From Siphonodentalium dalli (lineage: Eukaryota; Mollusca; Scaphopoda; Gadilida; Siphonodentaliidae), in the NCBI GenBank assembly GCA_032622095.1, contig CP136065.1:156367577-156431576 (forward strand): DNA of 64,000 bases, given 5' to 3'. Shown here one piece after another: positions 33,078 to 46,100 of this stretch. Below the pieces are notes generated by a model. It was not told the origin of the DNA and did no database searches. It saw nothing but the letters and a program-made list of their open reading frames with translations. Position 1 is the stretch's first letter; each line of letters opens with the position of its first letter. Both the position numbers and the translations under genes were made by a program.

Positions 33078-33716
33078 TGTTATACCCCCGTAACGAGTTA
33101 TGGTGGCCGGGCATAAATGAATAAGCTTGTTCGCTCGTCTGTCCGTTTGTTTGTATGTCGAACCGTCTGCCCTGTCCATCGGGTCGTCTGTCAGTCCTTA
33201 GACGTAACTTTGTCCGAGCTTATATTCGTATATGTTTCGGTAAAGTGTTGTTTAAACTTGGCACAGATATTTAGTACCTGTGCACCTGCGAATATGAGGT
33301 CTGTCCGACATTTTGTTATGGAGTTATCCCCATTTTTCGACTTTTCGACTTCTCAAGATGCATAATTTTGTCCGAGCTTATATCCCAACATTTTCAGTAA
33401 TGTTTTTGCTAAACTTGGTACATACAATTAGTACCTTGGGAATCTTGCAACTGCGATTATGAGGTCCTTTCGACTTTTTCGTGGAGTTATCCCCCTTTTC
33501 TGACTTAAATTTTTTCGCAACACTCAAATCAGTAAGTCACGATTTGGAAATAAAATATGTTTACACAAAACAATTCAGTAAGTCAGTCTTTCCATTTATG
33601 TGTGCGTCCGACTTACCTTTCCAGAACATATCTTGAGTGAAAACAATTCCCCCACTGGCTGCCATGGGGGATTCCTTAGGCCAATTGGGACACCCCACCT
33701 CTATAGTTGATATCGA
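33078..33716 (+). repeat. Rep-T element, copy 1
   Basis: Starts TTATACCCCCGTAACGAG, followed by TCTGTCCGTTTGT. Then two about 180-base tandem units with TTTGTCCGAGCTTATAT, AACTTGG.ACA, ATGAGGTC and GGAGTTATCCCC. It ends GGGACACCCCACCTCTATAG. Both ends are matched by the inverted copy at 51.7-52.1 kb. I recall similar ACCCCCG..TCTGTCC repeats from bivalves. Confidence 0.7.
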
Positions 33717-33756
33717 CCGTGGGTGATATAAACAAGTGTCGAAGCATCGATATTAA

Positions 33757-34125
33757 AGGCACGCATGGCCTTCGCGGAGGGTATATATATACTATTAAAA
33801 TAGTCACACCTGTTAAAACTGCCACAAATAGAAAACATATTAAAATATAGACATATTTTGTTCTCATACTAATCATAAATATCGCAGAAATACTATGCTA
33901 TTGTCAAATTCGGACGTTGTGTTATGTAAACAATAGTCAGGTTATGTAACATGTTTGGATTTTGTTTACATAACAAAGCGTACGTTCTTGGCAATAACGT
34001 ACTACTTACACGATATGTATGATTGGTATAAGAACAAAATATTTTAATATTATTTCTGTTTATGGCGGTTTTAATGGGTTTGACTATTTTAACAGCAATA
34101 CTCACCACGAAGGCCATCCGTGTCT
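33757..34125 (+). mobile_element. TTAA-1 MITE, complete copy
   Basis: A 369-base element with exact TTAA on both sides (33753-33756 and 34126-34129). Termini AGGCACGCATGGCCTTCG and inverse CGAAGGCCATCCGTGTCT. The inverted arms run about 180 bases each, so nearly the whole element is one imperfect palindrome. Confidence 0.85.
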
Positions 34126-34129
34126 TTAA

Positions 34130-35265
34130 CGTTTTGGAATCAGTTTACCATCGGTAGCTCGTAATGATGTAATTCTGAAACGCAAGCTCTAAAGGGGTTA
34201 ACTTATTTGCTTAAGTTATCGTTCTATGTATTGTGGTCTTCGACTCTCATTTCTCATTCCATGCATGCGCACTTGAACGAATATATCAGAGCACTTTGAG
34301 TTTGGAATCCTTTCATCTCCCACTCCTATTGATATCTAATTTATCCTGTGTACCGTAGATTGTATACACAGCGACCATATACTCCAAAACGATGTGGTCA
34401 AACATCAACTATATAGAGTAGCGCAGCGAACCCCATAAGCTCTGCGACACAAAATAATATTGTGGAACAATCACTGCTTCTGTTATATAGCTGTGACTAA
34501 ACCGTTGTTGCCCTAGGGACTTGTCCCCAGCAAGCACATCAAAGAGGCCGAAAGAGATAACATCAAAGGACCCCGACTTATCGATGATCGATCAGCGAGC
34601 GAATCTGTGGTATGATGGATTCCTCATTTGCTTTCATGGTAAATCATTATGTAGTTATGTGGAATTTGAGATTGTTACGATGCGCGAATAATTAAGCTAA
34701 TTTGTACACAAAGAATTGTGTATGCATCAATGATTTATACACAGAGCGTACCAATGTACTTCGATTTTAGTCATATGTATCACGGGATCATGACATTGAT
34801 TTTATCTATATATGTGGATGTCCACCTCCGAATTCTAACTATAGCTCAACCTTGGGTTAATAATAATATTATGTCAGCCTCTACTAAAAACGTTATATCA
34901 CAGAAGGAGCTCATTGTCGGTACGTTGTGTTCAGTCATCGGTAGGAAAAGCAGTGGGGTACTGCCACTCAACTAAGTTGACAATGGGTTCAGAAGTCACG
35001 CTATCCGTGCAGCAGCCAATGAACTATTGGGTGGGGCCGACGACCTGGTACAACTCATGTGTCTTAACTCAATTTCGGATTTATCCATTCTCATCCGAGG
35101 TGACGTTCTGGACTTGGCCATATTTTAAGCCGGATAATAACTTCAAACTGTACATTATTTCACTGAATGGAACGCAGTCCTCGATCGATCCATTCGCTGG
35201 AATAACGTATAGTTTTCAGCCACAGTCATATACATAATATTCACATAGGTTCATATTGGATTATT
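34130..35265. other. Anonymous intergenic DNA
   Basis: Plus frames at 34718-34975 and 34914-35237 (85 and 107 residues) overlap in different frames and show no family I recognise. Confidence 0.35.
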
Positions 35266-35545
35266 ATATTCTGAAATAAGCCCATAATGGACTTATATCC
35301 GTTATTCCGTTTTATGACGCGGGCCATTTTGAAAACACATTTTAAAGAGCGTACGTCTGATAAGTCGTGAGTTGGTTTATTCGTGATATTTATATATGAA
35401 CTTGATATAATTAAACATTATAGTTATATGAGTCGATAATGGAACAAAACACTCTCATTTTCAGTGGATTCAAAATGGGGCGATTCTGAGCCGATTACGA
35501 ACCGAAAACAAATCCTTTTATAAACCCATAACGTGCTGATTTTTT
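35266..35545. repeat. Rep-N repeat
   Basis: AAGCCCATAATGGACTTATA, TCCGTTATTCCGTT, AAAGAGCGTACGTCTG and ATAAGTCGTGAGTTGGTTTA recur at 60.84-60.98 kb. Words at 35.4-35.5 kb match 5.2-5.5 and 63.4 kb inversely. Confidence 0.6.
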
Positions 35546-36540
35546 GGGAACAGTCTGAAAGAAATAACATAAGAAATGAGAGGCGGTTACAATGTGGTCA
35601 TGGGATTTTAACCGCGAGAACAAAATCATCAAACTGCATTAACACCTTTATTGCGGAGTTTGTTGAATTTGTATTGCGGTCAAAACCCCACCACGTTAAA
35701 TATACAGTTTATTACTTATAACTATACTAAATACATAAAGGAATTGTTTTTATATTATTCGCATTATTTATTCAAATGTACAATGGAATCCGTGGAGTGG
35801 CGAATCTCTAGATTCATCAAATCGTGATATATTTTTTTTTTTTTTACTTTTTGTTTAAATACTTTTTATTCAGATCATATGTACATGTATATAGGTGAAA
35901 GTCAAACATTTTGGGGTTGTTCCATTGCCATGTAGTCTTTGCCGTGGACACCATCATCGCAATGAGAGTTCTACTCCCGGTACATGTTAGCCCGAAAATT
36001 CACATCCAAAAAAAATATTTAGGAGTGAGTTTTAAGGCTGATTCCATCATGATGGATGTAGATATAAAAAGGCCTGACTTGATCAAAACGGATACAAATT
36101 AATAATTGGCCTCTAATTGTGTACAATCTCGTTGATAATTACATTAGCACAGACCAATACAGCTCAACACATATTACTGGGTATGTTACACTGTGTATAC
36201 AGCAAAACAATAACGGTGTGGATTTCGAAACCATATGGGAATATAGGAAGGAGTATTCGGTGCATGTAAATATATATATAATGGCAAACTTATAATACCC
36301 ATGTTCGGTAAGCATCACGGCTTATAGCTTTCCAGGGGATGTCCAATGTCACATAATTGATTCACGAACTTGTTTTGTGAGTAGTCACGTCGTCCTTGTC
36401 AGGTGCAGTGCTACCAATAAGTCCAGAGTATTTTGTGTTATATTAGGAACCTAGTCAATCAAACGGCGTGTTCAGAAATTAAATGCGAAAGATTGAGCTA
36501 TATATATAACGAATACATCAAATCAATAGTATAGCATCGA
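35546..36540. other. Anonymous intergenic DNA
   Basis: A T-rich run lies near 35830-35850. No gene or shared repeat. Confidence 0.35.
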
Positions 36541-36641
36541 GTTCAATGTACTCGGACCAGTGTTCGGTCTGCCTATTCGAGCAATCGCTGGAACAGAAAT
36601 CATTCAGTGCACTCGGTTATATATTTGCTCCATGGATCACA

Positions 36642-36765
36642 ATTAACCCTTGCTATACTAACAAGGTACTCCCACTCAGTTATAAAAAAACATATATTGG
36701 ATTGTATAGTATTCATCTGGAGATGTTTCTGGAAAAATAAGCAGACGGACTAATGTTTCGAAAAG
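36642..36765 (-). repeat. TTAA-4 MITE fragment
   Basis: TTAACCCTTGCTATACTAAC, then TCCCACTCAGTTATAAAAA and AATAAGCAGACGGAC, match the right half of the 25.5 kb copy inversely. Confidence 0.6.
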
Positions 36766-36769
36766 TTGC

Positions 36770-37385
36770 AGCCATGTTCAGATGTTTAGGATCATCTCTA
36801 GACGGGAGCTGTCGAATTTGAACGATTTTCAATGAAAACATGGCCGACGGCAGTTGTCTTGTATTTTACTCTTTACATTATTAAATCATTTGGTAAACCT
36901 TACAGACCACATCCCTCATCCGATGATCACCAAACTGTATATGGATCTTCATGGTACTTTCTAGATGGGATCGAGCGATCTATTTTTACGAAATTCGTAG
37001 AAAAAACATGGCTGCCAGCTGCCATATTGGAGTTTACTCTTTGCATGACAAAACCTTCGGTACACCCCACATGCCACATCCTTCATCCGATCGTCACCAA
37101 ACTCCATGCGGATCTTCCTGATGACCTGTAGATGGGAGCTATTGATTATTTCCGAAATTCGTTGAAAGACATGGCTGCCAGAGGTCATCCTGTATTTTTA
37201 CTCTTTGCATGATTAAGTCCTTCGAAACACCCTTCAGGGCACATCCCTCATCCGCTCGGCACCAACCTTCATATTGATCTTCGGGTGACCTCTAAATGGG
37301 AGCCTTCAATTAGTTCTGTTTTTAAAAACATGACCGCCAGCAGCCATCTTGGATTTAAAATTGAATCCCTTCGTACACCATCTAG
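36770..37385 (+). repeat. Four-unit tandem repeat, about 160-169 bp
   Basis: ACATGGC(C/T)G-type words begin units at about 36838, 37007, 37171 and 37330. Each unit carries TTTACTCTTTGCAT, CACATCCCTCATCCG, CACCAA and a word like TAGATGGGAGC. Frames through it break between units. Confidence 0.75.
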
Positions 37386-38835
37386 CTCACATTAATAAAT
37401 TAATTTCATCTACACAATGCATGCCCTTTACTGTTACTTTTTGACTTTCCTTCCCTTTTATCATTCAATTCATTGCTCAGCAAATCAATTTACTCCTCCC
37501 CAAGTTGAGCTGCAGTGTCATTGACACGTTTATTATATGTTCGTCTTGGTATAACATTAATAATACCAGATTCGAAGTCGAAACACATTTGTAGTATGTG
37601 GAATTATACCATATGCTGTCATTTACCCTTCCATGCATGGCTTCAAATATGGAATTCCTATATTCATAAAACGTATGCTTGTCTACGACAGCCATATAAT
37701 TTCGTGACTCGAATATTACGGTGGCGTATAATAAGTTTCACTGGAAATTTGGGAAGATATACCAAAGGCACTTAATTGAATTTGAAGTAAACGATAGACA
37801 GGATTTCTCCGTGGGTCATTCACGAACTAACTGGTGGGAGGTTAGTGCAGAAGAACAGAAACACAAATTGTGAGATTTATAAAATTATTCTTCGTATTAA
37901 GTAGCACAATGAGAGGACGTGTCGAAACGTCTTGAATAAAGACTCAGAAGGCTTATATAAATACGGTTGGACGCCGAAATGATCAAATACCGAAATAACC
38001 AGGTGCCGCATTCACCTCTGAATTCAGACGGGAATTTTTTTATCTGAATGAAGCACTAACTCGGACAAAACGGTCTAGGAAACGTGGTTGTGGAAATGCG
38101 ATGATACATTGTACACAATCCCTGCATGCCGATGCGCGTTAAAGGAAAATCGGTGCCAATCGCCACCAGAATTTATTAATCGGTTTACAAAAAAAAAACC
38201 CATTTCTGCCAGAAAACCAATCTCTGTCTTATAAATTACTCTAAGATATCCACAAATTGATACGCTATATACACGCGCGGCAATCGAAGTTGCCTATGTT
38301 GTTGAATACACGTGTACTGTCGCAGTAATGTCGTTCCTATAACGGGAATTAATATCATAGACAAAATTGTCCCACATACATCCGACACACATCTGATAAA
38401 CTCGTTACTTTAGTATTAATTCATCCACAATATAGTCCCACGTATATCCGGAAAACTTATTGCTTACAGACTGGCGTGAACATTGTTTCCGTACAGATCG
38501 TGGTTTGTCATGAGTTTTATCTGCACAGTAATTAAATGGTTCGGCTTTTAAAATTATATGTATGTATATATATATGTATGTTAATACAGAATAAATTACG
38601 GATTGTCGTCGATTTATCGTTTTTCCATATGTGCGGTGCAATGAAGGAGGAAAAACAAAGCATTTGTTTTTCAAATACGGGTGTATAATACGGGTGTATT
38701 GGACATTTTAGGGACAAGTGTTTATATTCAAGTACGGCGGTACTGTTAAAAAACGGTTGGTCTGACTGTTGCCAGCAGCTTATTCTGTAAATTTTACGGT
38801 ACTTTTTCTAACGTCGGTGAGCCGAAGTGATCATA
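37386..38835. other. Anonymous intergenic DNA
   Basis: Only short frames; no recognised element. Confidence 0.35.
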
Positions 38836-39222
38836 TAAGTGAACGTTCAGACGATCACGATTCAATGGCAAGTGGAACGTTTTCCGTTGTGGTTAGTAAC
38901 CGATAGTTAGACTGCGCATGTTCACAACAATATCGTAAGTATAAATTTAATATCAAGCACTGTTTGATTTCAGCTGCGAAATCGTGGTGTATCCTTGGTT
39001 ACCTCCACTTTCAACGGAATGGCAGTAGTGTGTACGTAAAAATCGTAGATAGAAAGATCGTAAACGGTAGTCAATCACGTGGTTAACCATGTCTTACGAA
39101 CAACCCACGATATCCTAATATGCGACGTTATTGCAATCGTGTGAACAGCCTATATATCCACGATATTGTCGGGCCCGATTCCTCCACTTACGATTGAATC
39201 GTGGTCGTCTGAACACTCACTA
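38836..39222. mobile_element. MITE with TTCAGACGA inverted ends
   Basis: Left AGTGAACGTTCAGACGATCA, then CGATTCAATGGCAAGTGGA. The right end is the inverse (TCCACTTACGATTGAATCGT, then GGTCGTCTGAACACTCACT). Arms are about 45 bases. A solo right end lies at 28.8 kb. Target duplication not resolved. Confidence 0.7.
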
Positions 39223-40836
39223 AGACTAAGATGGTTCTGGTATAGAATGTGTCCACGCGTGCACATTACAGTGATTTATTTCGTCCTGGGTTGGCGTATG
39301 GGTTCTGTATTACTATAGGGCGGTGGTATTGCGCGAGGAATCAAACATATTCTATATCTAAGTTTTCACTTTTATTACAGTTTAATATATGTACATGTTT
39401 GAATATGACTATATCGCATGAAACCCCGACTATATCATTAAAACATATTATTATTATTGTTATTATTAAAAACATTACATATTTCCTTATCTCTCACTAG
39501 TGATGAATATGCGCGTGCTTCCTGTGATCACTTGGCACGGCGCCAACAAAATTTACATTGATTTCGGCGGATTAATACTATTTTGAAAAGCCGCGCATGA
39601 GACCAACACCAGACAATGCAAAATGATTGCTTTGTTCTTTAAAGTTAAATTTTTGTCCAACTTCATTGCACTAACGAAAATGGGCATAAACACTAAGAGG
39701 CAAATTGGGGGACTAAGTTTTCCCTTCGCCAGCCAGCCTGAGAGCGCGCAATACTGCCGTACACGGTTGTGAAGCGTCCCCGCCAACGCTGTAGATGTAT
39801 GTATTTTGCAACTTCTTTTAAGATTTTTGATGTGTTAATTAGTCATAGAGCTCTAGTTTTTATCATGCGATATACAAGATAATTTACTCGTTATGTTGGG
39901 ATATAAGATTTTATTAAACTTGTTTGATAAATTTGATTCACAACTCGTCTGAGTCCAGTTTTGGTCACGCCTGTTGCTGTGAGGTGGTGTACACGCACCA
40001 GAAAACTGATACATGTATTGTGCCGTGGCTAAACGGGTCACCGCTTCAGCTATGTACCAATCTTTTGCCCGAGCAATAGTTTAAGGGTAGTCCGCTAGGC
40101 TAGAAACTTTTGTCGAGCATTTGCTTGGTAGCATTTTCAGATAGTTGAATGTATATATCAGGTATCAGTTAAAAACTTCCAGCTCAATTTCGACAGGGGC
40201 ACATGTAGACCAAGTCGTCTCGATTCACAACAGCTTGGGGTGTCGGTTGGGTTGATGGTGCCCGGACATTCACCCCTGAATATGATGAATCATCTGACAT
40301 GTCCGCGATTTATATGTCTTCAAAATGATAATATATAATATAAGTGAAATGTCTCCGCATAAATCCAGTGATACTTTTAGATTAATTTTCGTATACTGGT
40401 GTTGTCGGTGTGTCAGATCTCGAATTCTATGAGACAATATATGACTCTGGTGCAGATATTTTCCCACTCGTGTATGGTACAGTGATCTATTTTGTCTCAC
40501 ATTAGCCAATAACTCACAAGCAAAACACTTCGTGTTGAACTAGGTATATCAATGAATTGAATAAAATGTCAATTTGATAAACCGCTGCATTGTAAATATG
40601 TTATTAAGATAAGAAATTGGGCTCAAAGTTTCAGCTGAAATCTCACACCACGATGACCAGTGTATATGAACCATTCCCATTTTGGATTTAATAATATTAT
40701 ATATAGCAGGTTATAATAATATATATACGCATTCCTTTTGTTATATCATGTTGCCCTAAAAGCGATTTGCTTTTTGGGATACCACGCTATAGGGATCAAT
40801 TGAACGTGAGTTTTTTAGGCAGTCCAGTCGTGTATA
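39223..40836. other. Anonymous intergenic DNA
   Basis: A TTATTATTATTGTTATTATT microsatellite lies near 39449. No gene or shared repeat. Confidence 0.35.
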
Positions 40837-40843
40837 TCTACAG

Positions 40844-41155
40844 GGGGCCTCTGTGGCTCTGCCGGGTACAACTCAATGCCGTCTCGCCCTCCAGCGCTGG
40901 CGATGAGGGTTCAAATCCACATTTTCCTTCATTGACTTTGTAACTCGAAATCGTTATATGATGGAGTTGCCAGTTACTCGCCGATGGCCGGTGGTTTGCT
41001 GCACATAGTCGACGGGTTTATCAGTGATTGAAATCACTGTTAGATTAGCCGTAAGTGCATGTGCGGATTTGCTCCACCACTAAAACTGACTTTTTACTTT
41101 AAACATATTTTATCGCTGAAAGCGACATTAAACCCCAATCAATTAATCAATCTCC
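40844..41155 (+). mobile_element. tRNA-derived SINE, copy 1
   Basis: Begins GGGGCCTCTGTGGCTCTGCC (A-box-like GTGGCTCTGCCGG) with a B box GGTTCAAATCC about 50 bases on. It ends GAAAGCGACATTAAACCCCA and a short ATCAATTAATC tail. Flanked by an exact 7-bp duplication TCTACAG (40837-40843 and 41156-41162). Transcribed by RNA polymerase III and mobilised by a LINE in trans, by family knowledge. Confidence 0.85.
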
Positions 41156-41162
41156 TCTACAG

Positions 41163-41388
41163 ACCGTTTCTCATAGACATAAATCATTGTAAGTCAATCG
41201 ACACCACGGATACAAGGGGCGCCATCCTCTAGACGAACCGCATACCTTTTGTGTGTATACCACATACCGATCGTCACACTCATTAGTAGCTGTTTCCCAG
41301 AGGATATAGGTTCCATAAGTTGCATAACTTGTGCCCCAATCTCATGTGCATCCACACTTTTGTATTTTCCATGCCTTTATTATGAGTA
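41163..41388. other. Short spacer between SINE and foldback element
   Basis: No feature recognised. Confidence 0.3.
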
Positions 41389-41396
41389 TGTATATC
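41389..41396. repeat. 8-bp target duplication, left (TGTATATC)
   Basis: Identical to 46173-46180 on the other side of the element. Confidence 0.8.
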
Positions 41397-41462
41397 GGGT
41401 CCTACTAAAACCCGACCGCACCGACCGCACCCGACCGCACCCGACCGCACCGACCGGACCGC
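41397..41462 (+). repeat. Left tip: 10-bp tandem CCCGACCGCA
   Basis: About four copies of CCCGACCGCA or the 8-base form CCGACCGCA follow the terminal GGGTCCTACTAAAA. The right tip has about six. Confidence 0.85.
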
Positions 41463-42984
41463 CCCCAGGGGTCCGAGCGAGATGGGGTTTGCAGTATCGT
41501 GTAGAATGGACCGGATTGTACCAAAGTTCCAATCGCCAAGTCGATAGCTCGAGCGGACACGGCACTGTTAACCCTTGACTGACGGCAGTTTCCGCCAGGT
41601 ACGGGAAATCCAAAAAGGCGCCGACCGCACCTCCCATGACTGCCTGACCACGGAAATGGACATTATATCATGAAGTGAATACCCATATACATCCATGGGC
41701 GATCGGACAATTCGCTAGCTGCAGCGGAAGTGTATAAATTAACCCATGCGCTGCTTCCGAATTCGCTATAAATGTACGCAAAAACGCCGAAATTAACACC
41801 CGCCGACCGGACCGCCCCTAGGGGTCCGAGCGAGATAGGGTTTGCACTATCGTGTAGAATGAACCCGAATGTACCAAAGTTCCAATCCCCAAGTCGATAG
41901 CTCGAGCGGACACGGCACTGTTAACCCCTGACTGGCGGCCGTTTCCGCCAAGTACGTGAAATCCAAAAAGGCGCCGACCGCACCTCCCCTGACTGCCTGA
42001 CCACGGAAATGGACATTATATCATGAAGTGAATACCCATATATGCATCCATGGGCGATCGGACAATTCGCTAGCTGCAGCGGAAGTGTATAAATTCATCC
42101 ATACGCTGCTGCCGAATTCGCTATAAATGTACGCAAAAACGCCGAAATTAACACCCGCCGACCGGACCGCCCCTAGGGGTCCGAGCGAGATTGGGTTTGC
42201 ACTATCGTGTAGAATGAACCCGAATGTACCAAAGTTCCAATCCCCAAGTCGATAGCTCGAGCAGACACGGTACTGTTAACCCCTGACTGGCGGCCGTTTC
42301 CGCCAGGTACGGGAAATCCAAAAAGGCGCCGACCGCACCTCCCCTGACTGCCTGACCACGGAAATGGACATTATATCATGAAGTGAATACCCATATGCAT
42401 CCATGGGCGATCGGACAAGTCGCTAGCTGCAGCGGAAGTGAATAAATTAACCTATACGCTGCTGCCGAATTCGCTATAAATGTACGCAAAAACGCCGAAA
42501 TTAACACCCGCCGACCGGACCGCCCCTAGGGATCGAGCGAGATAGGGTTTGCACTATCGTGTAGAATGAACCCGAATGTACCAATGTTCCAATCCACAAG
42601 TCGATAGCTCGAGCGGACACGGCACTGTTAACCCCTGACTGGCGGCCGTTACCACCAGGTACGGGAAATCGAAAAAGGCGCCGACCGCTCCTCCCCTGAC
42701 TGCCTGACCACGGAAATGGACATTATATCATGAAGTGAATACCCATATGCATCCATGGGTGATCGGATAAGTCGCTAGCTGCAGCGGAAGTGAATAAATT
42801 AACCCATACGCTGCTGCCGAATTCGCTATAAATGTACGCAAAAACGCCGAAATTAACACCCGCCGACCGGACCGCCCCTAGGGGTGCGAGCGAGATGGGG
42901 TTTGCACTATCGTGTAGAATGGACCCGAATGTACCAAAGTTCCAATCCCCAAGTCGATAGCTCGAGCGGAAACGGCACTGTTAA
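41452..42984 (+). repeat. Left arm: tandem 352-bp satellite units
   Basis: The word GACCGGACCGCCCC starts units at 41452, 41805, 42160, 42513 and 42865 (periods 353, 355, 353, 352). Each unit has CCCCTAGGGG, TCGATAGCTCGAGCGGACAC, GGCACTGTTAACCCC, TGGCGGCCGTTTCCGCCA and CGATCGGACAA. The last unit stops at TTAA (42981-42984). Confidence 0.9.
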
Positions 42985-43478
42985 AGACACGGTTGGCCTT
43001 GGCGGTGGGTATCCTGTGAAAATATCTCAACCCGTTAAAAACCGCCACAAACAGAAAGAACGTCAAAATGTAGATAGACTTTGTCCGTATACAAATAAGA
43101 AATATCGCATAAACAGTATGTTATGGTCATATGTTTGACCATTGTTATCTAAACAAAAGCATAAAAAGTTACTTTTCTGGTGTTTGTTTATATTATGATG
43201 GTAAACATTAAGAGCGTTCTTTGTTGGTGAATACCTGATATGGAACTAATACAGAGCCTTTATGTCATTTGTGTGTGATTAGCCAGTAGCATTGTGCTGT
43301 CTTCTGTAACACAATCAGGCTCTTGCTTGGGTAAAATATAGTAGGTCTTTATGATAACATGCTGTTTAAGCGATGGTCATGGTATATATGAACGGAACTG
43401 TATGCGTTTTAATGTTTTTCTGTTTACGGTGTTTGGAACAAATATGAATATTTTCGACAACTAAGGCCACACTTGCCT
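42985..43478 (+). mobile_element. TTAA-1 MITE nested at the palindrome axis
   Basis: A 494-base insert with exact TTAA on both sides (42981-42984 and 43479-43482). Left AGACACGGTTGGCCTTGGCG matches the 33.8 kb copy; right AAGGCCACACTTGCCT is a weaker inverse. The arm sequence CCGCCACAAACAGAAA, CAATCATA-like and TTTGTTTA words are shared. Removing it joins the arms over about 27 bases. Confidence 0.8.
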
Positions 43479-46100
43479 TTAACCCGTACCTGGCGGAAAC
43501 GGCCGCCAGTCAGGGGTTAACAGTGCCGTGTCCGCTCGAGCTATCGACTTGGGGATTGGAACTTTGGTACATTCGGGTCAATTCTACACGATAGTGCAAA
43601 CCCCATCTCGCTCGGACCCCTAGGGGCGGTCCGGTCGGCGGGTGTTAATTTCGGCGTTTTTGCGTACATTTACAGCGAATTTGGCAGCAGCGTATGGGTT
43701 AATTTATTCACTTCCGCAGCAGCTAGCGACTTGTCCGATCGCCCATGGATGCATATGGGTATTCACTTCATGATATAATGTCCATTTCCGTGGTCAGGCA
43801 GTCAGGGGAGGTGCGGTCGGCGCCTTTTTGGATTTCCCGTACCTGGCGGAAACGGCCGCCTACAGGGGTTAACAGTGCCGTGTCCGCTCGAACTATCGAC
43901 TTGGGGATTGGAAATTTGGTACAATCGGATCCATTCTACACGATAGTGCAAACCCGATCTCGCTCGGACCCCTAGGGGCGGTCCGGTCGGCGGGTGTTAA
44001 TTTCGGCGTTTTTGCGTACATTTACAGCGAATTTGGCAGCAGCGTATGGGTTAATTTATTCACTTCCGCAGCAGCTAGCGACTTGTCCGATCGCCCATGG
44101 ATGCATATGGGTATTCACTTCATGATATAATGTCCATTTCCGTGGTCAGGCAGTCAGGGGAGGTGCGGTCGGCGCCTTTTTGGATTTCCGGTACCTGGCG
44201 GAAACGACCGCCTACAGGGGTTAACAGTGCCGTGTCCGCTCGAACTATCGACTTGGGGATTGGAAATTTGGTACAATCGGATCCATTCTACACGATAGTG
44301 CAAACCCCATCTCGCTCGGACCCCTAGGGGCGGTCCGGTCGGCGGGTATTAATTTCGGCGTTTTTGCGTACATTTATAGCGAATTTGGCAGCAGCGTATG
44401 GGTTAATTTATTCACTTCCGCAGCAGCTAGCGACTTGTCCGATCGCCCATGGATGCATATGGGTATTTACTTCATGATATAATGTCCATTTCCGTGGTCA
44501 GGCAGTCAGGGGAGGTGCGGTCGGCGCCTTTTTGGATTTCCCGTACCTGGCGGAAAAGGCCGCCAGTCAGGGGTTAACAGTGCCGTGTTCGCTCGAGCTA
44601 TCGACTTGGGGATTGGAACTTTGGTACATTCGGATCCATTCTACACGATAGTGCAAACCCCATCTCGCTCGGACCCCTAGGGGCGGTCCGGTCGGCGGGT
44701 GTTAATTTCGGCGTTTTTGCGTACATTTATAGCGAATTTGGCAGCAGCGTATGGGTTAATTTATTCACTTCCGCAGCAGCTAGCGACTTGTCCGATCGCC
44801 CATGGATGCATATGGGTATTTACTTCATGATATAATGTCCATTTCCGTGGTCAGGCAGTCAGGGGAGGTGCGGTCGGCGCCTTTTTGGATTTCCCGTACC
44901 TGGCGGAAAAGGCCGCCAGTCAGGGGTTAACAGTGCCGTGTTCGCTCGAGCTATCGACTTGGGGATTGGAACATTGGTACATTCGGATCCATTCTACACG
45001 ATAGTGCAAACCCCATCTCGCTCGGACCCCTAGGGGCGGTCCGGTCGGCGGGTGTTAATTTCGGCGTTTTTGCGTACATTTATAGCGAATTTGGCAGCAG
45101 CGTATGGGTTAATTTATTCACTTCCGCAGCAGCTAGCGACTTGTCCGATCGCCCATGGATGCATATGGGTATTCGCCTCATGATATAATGTCCATTTCCG
45201 TGGTCAGGCAGTCAGGGGAGGTGCGGTCGGCGCCTTTTTGGATTCCCCGTACCTGGCGGAAACGGCCGCCTACAGGGGTTAACAGTGCCGTGTCCGCTCG
45301 AACTATCGACTTGGGGATTGGAAATTTGGTACAATCGGATCCATTCTACACGATAGTGCAAACCCCATCTCGCTCGGACCCCTAGGGGCGGTCCGGTCGG
45401 CGGGTATTAATTTCGGCGTTTTTGCGTACATTTATAGCGAATTTGGCAGCAGCGTATGGGTTAATTTATTCACTTCCGCTGTAGCTAGCGACTTGTCCGA
45501 TCGCCCATGGCTGCATATGGGTATTCACTTCATGATATAATGTCCATTTCGGTGGTCAGGCAGTCATGGGAGGTGCGGTCGGCGCCTTTTTGGATTTCCG
45601 TACCTGGTGGAAACGGCCGCCAGTCAGGGGTTAACAGTGCCGTGTTCGCTCGAGCTATCGACTTGGGGATTGGAACTTTGGTACATTCGGGTCCATTCTA
45701 CACGATAGTGCAAACACCATCTCGCTCGGACCCCTAGGGGCGGTCCGGTCGGCGGGTGTTAATTTCGGCGTTTTTGCGTACATTTATAGCGAATTTGGCA
45801 GCAGCGTATGGGTTAATTTATTCACTTCCGCTGCAGCTAGCGACTTGTCCGATCGCCCATGGATGCATATATGGGTATTCACTTCATGATATAATGTCCA
45901 TTTCCGTGGTCAGGCAGTCAGGGGAGGTGCGGACGGCGCCTTTTTGGATTTCCGGTACCTGGCGGAAACGGCCGCCAGTCAGGGGTTAACAGTGCCGTGT
46001 CCGCTCGAACTATCGACTTGGGGATTGGAACTTTGGTACATTCGGGTCCATTCTACACGTTAGTGCAAACCCCATCTCGCTCGGACCCATAGGGGCGGTC
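43479..46100 (-). repeat. Right arm: tandem 352-bp satellite units, inverted
   Basis: The inverse word CCGGTCGG marks units at 43631, 43983, 44335, 44688, 45041, 45393, 45745 and 46100. Two unit types alternate irregularly: one with GCCTACAGGGG, CTCGAACTATC and GGTACAATCGG (43.86, 44.21 and 45.27 kb), the other with GCCAGTCAGGGG, CTCGAGCTATC and GGTACATTCGG. Repeated 76-residue frames are shadows of the array. Confidence 0.9.

Noticed and set aside
40844-40920. A tRNA gene
   Set aside because: A and B boxes are present but no cloverleaf with proper stems is evident, and the sequence continues into a SINE body with a 7-bp target duplication around the whole.
43745-45989. Repeated 76-residue frames (MDAYGYSLHDIMSISVV...) in the right satellite arm
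   Set aside because: They recur with the 352-bp unit, which is not a multiple of three, lie in GC-rich satellite DNA and have no start context or homologous protein; treated as shadows of the array.
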